In this document: one piece after another, positions 1 through 5,136 of the stretch
Layout of the letters: every line of letters starts with the position of its first letter
Numbering within the stretch: position 1 is the first letter of the stretch
Source: Clostridia bacterium
GTDB taxonomy: Bacteria; Bacillota; Clostridia; Oscillospirales; CAG-272
Length of the DNA stretch: 10,423 nt
Direction of reading: 5' to 3'
Assembly (NCBI GenBank): GCA_017455945.1
Contig: JAFTLM010000293.1
Coordinates: 1-10,423, forward strand
Notes under the pieces: model-generated
Databases searched by the model: none
What the model saw: only the letters and a program-made list of their open reading frames with translations
What the model was told of the DNA's origin: nothing
Translations under genes and position numbers: made by a program

Positions 1-1
1 A

Positions 2-208
2 ATATTTAGGATAGGCGAGACAAATTTTCGTAGCAATATGCGGATATTGCAAGGAAATTTACCGAAGCATATACAAATATTTGCCGATATAAACCTTATC
101 GGTTCGAGTCCACTTAGGCTACAAAAGATATCTGATTTACTCCGACAGGTATGCTATGCACCAAGGAGGAAAAAACGAACAGAAAGGATGAATTACTATG
201 AAAAGTAA
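2..208 (+). CDS. Possible 3' end of an unidentified gene, open at the left edge
   Basis: One reading frame is open from the window edge to a TAA at 206-208, giving about 68 residues that start IFRIGETNFR and end with a basic stretch PRRKKRTER followed by MNYYEK. It overlaps the start of the ATPase remnant by 11 bases, which would fit translational coupling within a mobile-element operon. I do not recognise the family. The same stretch also holds two small inverted repeats (33-50 and 84-102), so it could instead be non-coding element DNA that happens to be open. An AAGGAGG at 163-169 has no start codon at a usual distance. The coding call is weak. Confidence 0.3.
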   Translation: MFRIGETNFRSNMRILQGNLPKHIQIFADINLIGSSPLRLQKISDLLRQVCYAPRRKKRTERMNYYEK

Positions 209-503
209 TCCGCACAAGCTCACCGTAATTGACGGTGAAACACTAATGGACAAAAGACTTCCGCCTACGAAGTTTTGCGTCGACACACTGCTCCCCCAAG
301 GGCTCTGCATCCTTGGCGGTTCGCCCAAAGTAGGCAAATCATGGATGGTGCTTGACCTATGCGTCCGTGTCGCCCAAGGAGCGCCTTTGTGGGGGCTTCC
401 AACCTCTAAGGGAGCTGTACTCTACCTCTGTCTTGAAGACAGCCAGAGGCGCATCCAGGAGCGTCTGAAAGCCATCACGATTTCTCGTGATGGCTTATTT
501 TAA
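198..503 (+). pseudogene. Truncated RepA/AAA_25-like ATPase of a mobile element (N-terminal stub)
   Basis: The ATG has an AAAGGA ribosome binding site at 183-188. The product resembles the N-terminus of RecA-fold, RepA-like ATPases common in clostridial integrative and mobilisable elements. It has the lead-in LPPTKFCVDTLLPQG (residues 21-35), a Walker A motif GSPKVGKS (41-48) and a Walker B-like strand VLYLCLED (74-81). The full-length family is several times longer than these 101 residues and continues past DSQRRIQERL (82-91). Here the frame runs into a perfect hairpin at 469-496 and stops at once. The last roughly ten residues are therefore encoded by the abfA terminator, not by ATPase sequence. 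This looks like a recombination scar. A stub with a P-loop but no downstream RecA elements is unlikely to work. Family identity is from recognised motifs; the truncation is seen directly. Confidence 0.7.
469..496 (-). terminator. Hairpin just after abfA, also the end of the truncated ATPase
   Basis: A perfect 12-bp stem (469-480 pairs with 485-496) encloses a four-base loop that reads GAAA on the minus strand, a stable tetraloop. It begins four bases after the abfA stop codon, as an intrinsic terminator would. On the minus strand only TTT then C follows the stem, so the U-tract is unusually short. On the plus strand TATTTT follows. The poor U-tract suggests that the breakpoint with the mobile-element remnant lies at the foot of this hairpin, around 462-470. 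Confidence 0.6.
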
Positions 504-1981
504 TATTTAAACCTGAGCATATTCCACGAATGCTTTTTAAGCAGTATTGTTCCGTCCTCGGTGAGGGGGACTTCATCAGGAACAACTCTTTGGCAGTCCT
601 TGTCGTTGCAGGCTGTAAGGTCGTCTGAATAGAGCTGTATATGCTCAATAAGCTTGCAATTTTCATAATTTTCCGCAGAAAGCTCAAGCTCCATATCCTC
701 GTCAAGGGAGCGGTTTGCGGCAAATACAATCAACTCGCCCTTGTCGGTATTATCGATTACAGAGCTGTAAAGGAAGGGGTATTCTTTGTTATTTTTCGTG
801 TGGTAATTATCGCATTCCACAATAGTGCGAAGCGTTTTTCCGCGCCCGTAATTTGAAGCGTACATAAACGGATAGAAGATAGTCTGCATCCAAGTGCTTC
901 CGCCGTTTTCGGTCATAATGGGAGCGATAACGTTTACAAGCTGCGCAAGGCAAGCCATTTTTACTCTGTCGCAGTTATTTTGCAGAGTCATCAACAGACA
1001 GCCCACAAGCAAGGCGTCTTCAAAGTTGTATACGTCCTCCAAAAAATGGGGAGCTTTTGTCCATTTTTCGGGAGCTGAGGTTGCTCCGATGCTCTTCCAT
1101 ACGTTCCACTCGTCAAAGGAGAGGTTTACGGTTTTCGTGTGGTGCTTTTTTGCCTTTATGGCGTCGCAAATGGCAGCCGTTCCTTTTATAAAAAGATCCA
1201 TTTCTTCGGCTCTTGCAAGGAAGCTTGGGGTGTCGTTTGCTTTATTGTTGTAGTAGCTGTGAAGGGAAACGTAATCGATGTAATCGTAGGCGTGGTCAAG
1301 CAGGGTAAGCTCCCACTCACCAAAGGTTTTTTGATAGGGCCCCGAGCTTCCGCAGGCCACAAGCTCGATAGAGGGGTCTACCATCTTCATTACTTTCGCG
1401 GTCTCGGTCGCAAGGCGGGCGTACTCCTGCGGAGTCTTTGCTCCAATCTGCCATCTTCCGTCCATCTCGTTGCCAAGGCACCAAACTTTAATGCCAAAGG
1501 GCTTTTCAAAGCCGTTTTTGCGACGGAGATTTGCGTAATAGGTGTCGGTATCGGCATTGCAGTATTCGATACAGTTTTTAGCGTCCTCAACACCGCGCGT
1601 GCCAAGGTTTACCGCCATCATGACTTCTGTGTCGGCTCGCTTTGCCCACTCTTGAAATTCGTCGATTCCTACCTCGTTTGTTTCAATAGTAAACCAGGCA
1701 AGATCCTGCTTTTGCGGGCGCTTCGCTTTGTCGCCGGTGCCGTCTTCCCAATTATACCCCGAAACAAAATTGCCTCCGGGATAGCGTACTATCGGAACGT
1801 TGAGCTTCTTAACAAGCTCAATAACATCGCCTCTGAATCCCGCGTCGTCGGCGGTGCTGTGCTCCGGCTCGTAAATTCCGTTGTAGACAGCTCTTCCGAT
1901 ATGCTCGATGAATGAGCCGTAGATTCTTTTGTCTATTTCACTTATTATAAAATTTTTGTTAGCCGTTATCTTAGCTTTCAT
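500..1981 (-). CDS. abfA: Alpha-L-arabinofuranosidase, GH51, intracellular
   Basis: This 493-residue protein is full length for a GH51 arabinofuranosidase, which releases terminal alpha-L-arabinofuranosyl groups from arabino-oligosaccharides and arabinoxylan fragments. Family landmarks are visible: YGSFIEHIGRAVYNGIYEP near the N-terminus, RYPGGNFVSGYNWEDG (66-81), the acid/base glutamate E172 in WCLGNEMDGRW, and the nucleophile E291 in LSFDEWNVW. The two glutamates lie 119 residues apart, close to characterised GH51 enzymes. A C-terminal beta-sandwich follows from about residue 380. There is no signal peptide, so it should act in the cytoplasm on imported oligosaccharides. The start is supported by AAGGAGG at 1988-1994, six bases upstream. 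It is divergent from an AraC-type regulator with interlocked promoters, which points to regulation by a pentose or pentoside. Its 3' end directly abuts the mobile-element ATPase remnant. Confidence 0.95.
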   Translation of the reverse strand: MKAKITANKNFIISEIDKRIYGSFIEHIGRAVYNGIYEPEHSTADDAGFRGDVIELVKKLNVPIVRYPGGNFVSGYNWEDGTGDKAKRPQKQDLAWFTIETNEVGIDEFQEWAKRADTEVMMAVNLGTRGVEDAKNCIEYCNADTDTYYANLRRKNGFEKPFGIKVWCLGNEMDGRWQIGAKTPQEYARLATETAKVMKMVDPSIELVACGSSGPYQKTFGEWELTLLDHAYDYIDYVSLHSYYNNKANDTPSFLARAEEMDLFIKGTAAICDAIKAKKHHTKTVNLSFDEWNVWKSIGATSAPEKWTKAPHFLEDVYNFEDALLVGCLLMTLQNNCDRVKMACLAQLVNVIAPIMTENGGSTWMQTIFYPFMYASNYGRGKTLRTIVECDNYHTKNNKEYPFLYSSVIDNTDKGELIVFAANRSLDEDMELELSAENYENCKLIEHIQLYSDDLTACNDKDCQRVVPDEVPLTEDGTILLKKHSWNMLRFKY

Positions 1982-2011
1982 ATTCTGCCTCCTTATTTTT
2001 TCGGTACTTCT

Positions 2012-2040
2012 ATTATATCAGCTTGACAAAATAATTTCAA
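2012..2040 (-). promoter_or_regulatory. abfA promoter
   Basis: On the minus strand TTGAAA (2035-2040) is followed after 17 bases by TATAAT (2012-2017), with an extended -10 TG one base upstream. Transcription would start near 2005 and give a leader of roughly 25 bases containing the AAGGAGG site. The -35 lies inside the spacer of the opposing araC promoter. Confidence 0.8.
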
Positions 2041-2068
2041 TGTGCTATAATGTCAAAAAACTGATATA
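2014..2068. promoter_or_regulatory. Inverted repeat spanning both divergent promoters (candidate operator)
   Basis: The 8-bp arms TATATCAG (2014-2021) and CTGATATA (2061-2068) are perfectly complementary. Nested just inside are TTGACA (2023-2028) and TGTCAA (2051-2056), with slightly unequal offsets of 1 and 4 bases. The outer left arm overlaps the abfA -10, and the outer right arm lies just past the araC start site. A dimeric regulator, most simply the adjacent AraC-type protein, could bridge the arms. AraC-family sites are often direct rather than inverted repeats, and part of the inner arms is simply promoter consensus, so this is inference. Confidence 0.5.
2023..2051 (+). promoter_or_regulatory. 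Regulator gene promoter (perfect sigma-A consensus)
   Basis: TTGACA (2023-2028) and TATAAT (2046-2051) are separated by exactly 17 bases and carry an extended -10 TG at 2043-2044. Transcription would start near 2058, about 33 bases before the regulator's ATG. The -35 sits within the spacer of the abfA promoter, so RNA polymerase should not be able to occupy both at once. Confidence 0.85.
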
Positions 2069-2090
2069 TTCTGCTTTTTGGAGATGTGAT

Positions 2091-2933
2091 ATGGAGATAA
2101 ATAACGTAGGCTACAAATTTGTTCACGGCGGCAAATTTTCTGTTAACCGCCCCCGAGGTTCCGGTGATTATGCGATTTTGTTTTTAAGAACGGAGGCGAT
2201 TTTTACTTTACGCGGAGCCGATATCCAAGCCGATGCCCAGTCTTTTATACTCTACAAAAAGGGGACTCCGCAGTTTTTTCGCGCAAATGGCGAAAGCTTT
2301 GTAAACGATTGGGTACACTTCAGCCTTGATGGCGAGGAGGAAAATCGCATAACGGAAATGGGAATTCCATTTGATACGCCCGTGCGTATAGGTGATATAT
2401 CCTTTTTTTCAAAGATAGTGAAAAGCATGTATCAAGAGAAGTATTCAGCCAATCCGTTGAAGGATGAAACGTTAAATTTGTATATGGAGCTTATTTTCAT
2501 AAAGCTTGCGGAAGCGTTGCGCTTCCCGTCAAGCGAAAAATACAATCCCCATTACGGCAAAATAGCAGAGATAAGAGCGAAAATATTCAACGATCCCGCC
2601 GCAGAGTGGACGGTGGATGCCATAGCCGAAACGCTTGCGTTCAGTCGGTCATATTTTCAGCACCTTTATAAACGATTTTTCGGCACTAATATCTCCTCGG
2701 ATATAATATCCGCCAGAATAGAAAGAGCTCAGTACCTGCTTTCAAGCACTGATTACGGGGTGGCTTATATCGCGCGCGAATGCGGATATAAAAACGACGT
2801 TCACTTTATGAGACAGTTTAAAAAAGAGGTTGGAATTACCCCGACCGAGTTCAGAAAAGAGAACGGTACGCTCTTGAATTCCAAATATAAAGACGAGCAA
2901 AAAGCACCGTATTTTATTCCTCATACTACTTGA
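2091..2933 (+). CDS. AraC-family transcriptional regulator, likely of abfA
   Basis: This 280-residue protein has an N-terminal cupin-like sensing half (about 1-150) and a C-terminal AraC/XylS DNA-binding domain. The first helix-turn-helix lies near 174-197 (WTVDAIAETLAFSRSYFQHLYKR). The second lies near 224-247 (VAYIARECGYKNDVHFMRQF), followed by the typical GITPTEFR. I chose the ATG at 2091 because GGAG lies seven bases upstream (2080-2083) and it falls about 33 bases after a perfect promoter. A longer in-frame start at 1929 would run back through the promoters and into abfA, adding an implausible hydrophobic leader. Divergent placement beside an arabinofuranosidase suggests an activator responding to arabinose or arabino-oligosaccharides. 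The ligand is inferred from context only. Confidence 0.9.
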   Translation: MEINNVGYKFVHGGKFSVNRPRGSGDYAILFLRTEAIFTLRGADIQADAQSFILYKKGTPQFFRANGESFVNDWVHFSLDGEEENRITEMGIPFDTPVRIGDISFFSKIVKSMYQEKYSANPLKDETLNLYMELIFIKLAEALRFPSSEKYNPHYGKIAEIRAKIFNDPAAEWTVDAIAETLAFSRSYFQHLYKRFFGTNISSDIISARIERAQYLLSSTDYGVAYIARECGYKNDVHFMRQFKKEVGITPTEFRKENGTLLNSKYKDEQKAPYFIPHTT

Positions 2934-2993
2934 CAAGATATAAAGCTATGCGGTTTTCTTGCGGAAAATGATTAAAAAAGCAAGAATACCATA

Positions 2994-3022
2994 TTTACAT
3001 TTTCGCCTTTCTGTGATAAAAT
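2994..3022 (+). promoter_or_regulatory. Promoter-like element before the recombinase remnant
   Basis: TTTACA (2994-2999) and TAAAAT (3017-3022) are separated by 17 bases. A start site near 3029 would fall on the AAGGAAGG ribosome binding site (3028-3035), leaving almost no leader. It may be a real promoter of the gene whose N-terminus remains here, or a chance match in A/T-rich DNA. Confidence 0.45.
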
Positions 3023-3041
3023 AAAAAAAGGAAGGTGACAG

Positions 3042-3759
3042 ATTAGCAACCAAACCATAGAAATACTTGAAGATATCGAGCGCAGACTCGATCCCGAGGC
3101 AGAGGACGATGAGCTTATCGTCGGATTCAAGGGAATCTTTAACGATATGTACTGCCGCGACATCTCCAAAAAGATACGCGCGGGATACAAGCAAAAGCAG
3201 ACACTTGGCAAAAAGCTTGGCTACAACAAACCCGAGATTGCCCACCGCTACCTTTGGGAAAACACATGCGTCAAGCGAGTGCTTCAAAATGAGTTCTACA
3301 CAGGAACCCTTGTCTGCCATAAATCCTACACCAACAAAATAAATCACGTGCGAAAGGAGCTGCCGCCCGAGGAGCACTTCCGACACGAAAACTTTGTGCC
3401 TGCAATAATATCAAGAGAGATATGGGAACAGGCACAATTTTTACTGTCAGAAAAGGTGAAAACAAACGTAAGAGCATCAAGCGGAAAGCCCTGCCACCGA
3501 TACACAGGCTTGATAAAATGCGGTGACTGCGGTTCAAGCTTCACCTGTCAAACAAGACGGTGGAAAGACCAACCCGAAAGGTACGAATACGTATGCAACG
3601 GCTACCACCGATACGGTAAAGACAACTGCATTTCTCACCGCATCGTACGACGAAATGTTGAAGAAGTGTGAGGACGACATCACGACCTTAACCGAGCAAC
3701 TGGACTCCATTCGCAATTATGAGGCAACGATAAAAAAGAGGAAAGCCTCGAAAATGTAG
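3042..3759 (+). pseudogene. Decayed large serine recombinase of a mobile element
   Basis: Recombinase-type sequence begins at about 3105 (DDELIVGFKGIFNDMYCRDISKKIRAGYKQ). It then jumps to a recombinase-domain segment (LGKKLGYNKPEIAHRYLWENTCVKRVLQNEFYTG) and the zinc-ribbon region (CGDCGSSFTCQ, then VCNGYHRYGKDNC), and stops at 3669-3671. The N-terminal catalytic resolvase domain with its serine is absent. A stretch between KQKQ (about 3196) and LGKKLGY appears deleted. After CISHRI (about 3640) the frame shifts by one, and the coiled-coil tail resumes as DEMLKKCEDDITTLTEQLDSIRNYEATIKKRK, ending at 3759 inside a hairpin. AAGGAAGG at 3028-3035 precedes ATT at 3042 where an ATG would be expected, so the start may be mutated or unusual. 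Loss of the catalytic domain means it cannot catalyse strand exchange. Family identity rests on recognised motifs. Confidence 0.8.
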
Positions 3760-3775
3760 TATTTTCAAGGCTTTC
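3741..3775 (-). terminator. Intrinsic terminator behind the tRNA-Leu 3'-end copy
   Basis: GAAAGCCT and GAAAAT (3741-3748, 3750-3755) pair with ATTTTC and AGGCTTTC (3761-3766, 3768-3775) around a five-base loop, with a single mismatch. On the minus strand the stem is followed by CTC and then six T residues (3737 down to 3732). It lies three bases past the CCA of the partial tRNA copy, which is where a tRNA terminator belongs. The recombinase remnant's last codons run into the stem, so a breakpoint lies here. Confidence 0.7.
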
Positions 3776-3778
3776 GGA

Positions 3779-3807
3779 TGGTGCGGGCGAAGGGACTTTG
3801 GAACCTG
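3779..3807 (-). pseudogene. Partial copy of the tRNA-Leu 3' end (possible att scar)
   Basis: Bases 3779-3798 are identical to 3937-3956, the last 20 bases of the intact tRNA-Leu including CCA. They are followed directly by TGGAACCTG (3799-3807), which matches the anticodon-arm part of the tRNA at 3981-3989, as if 24 bases had been removed between them. Beyond that the similarity ends. It cannot fold as a tRNA. Either it is the displaced tRNA end left by an element that integrated at tRNA-Leu, or it is the remnant of a tandem tRNA-Leu gene. Confidence 0.75.
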
Positions 3808-3901
3808 GCTTGCGGTTAGTTTGGAGATTTCGGAAATTTATTCTACGCAAGCCCGCAACGCCTGCGGCGTTGGAGTTCAAGTATTTTTTCTCGATAGCAA
3901 C

Positions 3902-3928
3902 AAAAATGAGAGGCACGTTGTACCTCTC
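3902..3928 (-). terminator. tRNA-Leu terminator
   Basis: On the minus strand, eight bases past the tRNA CCA, a 9-bp stem with one G-T wobble (GAGAGG pairing with CCTCTC at its base) closes on a three-base loop and is followed by ATTTTTG. The stem is 3908-3916 with 3920-3928. Confidence 0.8.
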
Positions 3929-3936
3929 GTTTTTGT

Positions 3937-4023
3937 TGGTGCGGGCGAAGGGACTTGAACCCATATGAAATTGCTTTCACTGGAACCTGAATCCAGCGCG
4001 TCTGCCAATTCCGCCACGCCCGC
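3937..4023 (-). tRNA. tRNA-Leu(CAG)
   Basis: The minus strand carries an 87-base class II tRNA. The acceptor stem GCGGGCG (4017-4023) pairs with CGCCCGC, followed by discriminator A and an encoded CCA, which ends at 3937. The anticodon arm is CTGGA, loop TTCAGGT, TCCAG, giving anticodon CAG, which reads leucine codon CUG. The long variable arm TGAAA-GCAA-TTTCA is typical of leucine tRNAs, and the T-arm contains GGGTTCAAGTCCC. A promoter about 90 bases upstream and a terminator just downstream make it a single-gene transcript. Its last 20 bases recur at 3779-3798. Confidence 0.97.
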
Positions 4024-4122
4024 GTATTAAGTTTTTTGCCGCTAAATTTTACTCGGAACGGCTCTCCGAGGCGGGGTTTAATTCAACTAAAGTTTACTCA
4101 ACCCGGTTATCACGCGACTATT

Positions 4123-4151
4123 ATTATACACAATTTCTTTAAAAAAGTCAA
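4123..4151 (-). promoter_or_regulatory. tRNA-Leu promoter
   Basis: On the minus strand TTGACT (4146-4151) and TATAAT (4123-4128) have a 17-base spacer. Transcription would start near 4116, giving a 5' precursor of about 93 bases. That precursor contains a 6-bp hairpin (CTCGGA 4052-4057 with TCCGAG 4065-4070) that would be removed during tRNA maturation. Confidence 0.8.
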
Positions 4152-4183
4152 TAGGTTTCAAAAATATATTTTTCGAATCAAAC

Positions 4184-4215
4184 AAAAGGAGAGGTTTGTC
4201 TGAGCCTCTCCTTTT
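4184..4215 (-). terminator. Terminator of the HExxH membrane protein gene
   Basis: An 11-bp perfect stem (AAAAGGAGAGG 4184-4194 with CCTCTCCTTTT 4205-4215) encloses a ten-base loop. On the minus strand the stem ends in TTTT followed by GTTT. The stop codon of the gene overlaps the outermost stem bases. Confidence 0.85.
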
Positions 4216-5053
4216 ATTCTCCGCTGTTTGCGATGCTTTTTCCGAGGGCTTTAAACAATGCGACCAGTCCCGAAACAAGCAACAGGATTCCCGAAAAGAC
4301 TGCGGGAATCATCAAAAATGTCGAAACGTACAAGCCTGCCGTAACCAGTGCCGACGTTACGGCATTCAGGGCTTTCGGGAAAAGGGACGCCAACACCAGG
4401 TTGAGTGCAAGCAACACAATAGATATAACCGCCAGTCCTTTAAGCCCGCCTTTTATATCCGAGCTGCTTATTTCCATATGGATAGCTATGGCTACGGCAA
4501 ATATCACGCATATCCACCAACGCCAATTTACAAAATTATGAGGAGCAAATATTGCCGCCAGAATACCGATTATACTTTTGGGAATCTCGAATATAAAGTT
4601 TTTTAAAGAGACGTTCATTATATTGACCCCTTCGGCTATAAGCCTGTTATACATACCGGGGGTAAGGATTCCCACAAACAGGGTTACGAACAGTCCGCCC
4701 ACGATAATTGGGGCAATTCCTATAAAGAAATTTCCCATTTGATTATACAAATTCTTTCGGTTATAGGTATGCTCCACGTACCCAAGCGTACGCGAACGCA
4801 TTTTCGTATTATATATTTTAATTTCGACTATTCTGTGACCGAAAATCAGGCACATAAGTGCGTGAGACAGCTCGTGAATCGGTGTTCCGATGATACCTGT
4901 GATGCGGACGATAAAAAACGCCGACTTTCCTATGCAGTCATAGAAGCAACGGTTACACAGCGAAATAAACATTCCGAAGCCGCCGATCACTCCCGCAGTA
5001 AATATTATCTGAACAAAGAGTGCCGCGAAAGCATTAAGCAAAGCACTTACCAC
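4214..5053 (-). CDS. Membrane protein with HExxH motif, putative M50-like metalloprotease
   Basis: I place the start at the GTG ending at 5053, because GGGAGGTGAT lies six bases upstream; a TTG 15 bases further up overlaps this ribosome binding site. The 279-residue protein is very hydrophobic, with several likely membrane segments (around 10-32, 100-130 and the C-terminal third). A zinc-type HELSH motif (H60, E61, H64) sits in GTPIHELSHALMCLIFGH, typical of membrane-embedded M50-like families. A second recognisable segment is GNFFIGIAPIIVGG (about 107-120), where a third zinc ligand would be expected, but no classical NPDG or LDG motif is evident. The substrate is unknown. It has its own promoter and terminator and lies 83 bases after the flippase gene, so any role in glycan export is only suggested by position. 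Confidence 0.75.
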   Translation of the reverse strand: MVSALLNAFAALFVQIIFTAGVIGGFGMFISLCNRCFYDCIGKSAFFIVRITGIIGTPIHELSHALMCLIFGHRIVEIKIYNTKMRSRTLGYVEHTYNRKNLYNQMGNFFIGIAPIIVGGLFVTLFVGILTPGMYNRLIAEGVNIMNVSLKNFIFEIPKSIIGILAAIFAPHNFVNWRWWICVIFAVAIAIHMEISSSDIKGGLKGLAVISIVLLALNLVLASLFPKALNAVTSALVTAGLYVSTFLMIPAVFSGILLLVSGLVALFKALGKSIANSGE

Positions 5054-5091
5054 GGTATCACCTCCCAAAATCCGATTAATTTATCAAATAA

Positions 5092-5120
5092 ATTATAACC
5101 GAAATGCGGGATTTTGTCAA
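5092..5120 (-). promoter_or_regulatory. Promoter of the HExxH membrane protein gene
   Basis: On the minus strand a perfect TTGACA (5115-5120) is followed after 17 bases by a perfect TATAAT (5092-5097). The start site would be near 5085, about 30 bases before the GTG start. It lies in the gap after the flippase gene, where no terminator is visible, so read-through from the flippase may add to expression. Confidence 0.85.
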
Positions 5121-5136
5121 TACGGTGGGAGAATTC

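Noticed and set aside
100..120. GGTTCGAGTCC, which looks like a tRNA T-arm
   Set aside because: The flanking bases do not form the five-base T-stem, and no acceptor, anticodon or D-arm can be found upstream.
1139..1915. A 258-codon plus-strand open frame opposite abfA
   Set aside because: It lies wholly antisense to the GH51 gene, has no good ribosome binding site and resembles no family; it is open because of the codon use of abfA.
1929..2090. A longer start for the AraC-type regulator, adding 54 residues with a hydrophobic run
   Set aside because: It would begin inside abfA and translate both promoters. The ATG at 2091 has a ribosome binding site and follows a perfect promoter.
2956..2986. 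A possible terminator after the AraC-type regulator (TTCTTGC with GCAAGAA)
   Set aside because: The stem is only 7 bp with a 17-base loop and no T-run follows, so I do not call it a terminator.
3856..3872. A perfect 7-bp hairpin CAACGCC-TGC-GGCGTTG between the two tRNA-Leu copies
   Set aside because: It is real as a palindrome, but there is no T-run and no gene it would serve; it may be leftover element sequence, with nothing further to support a function.
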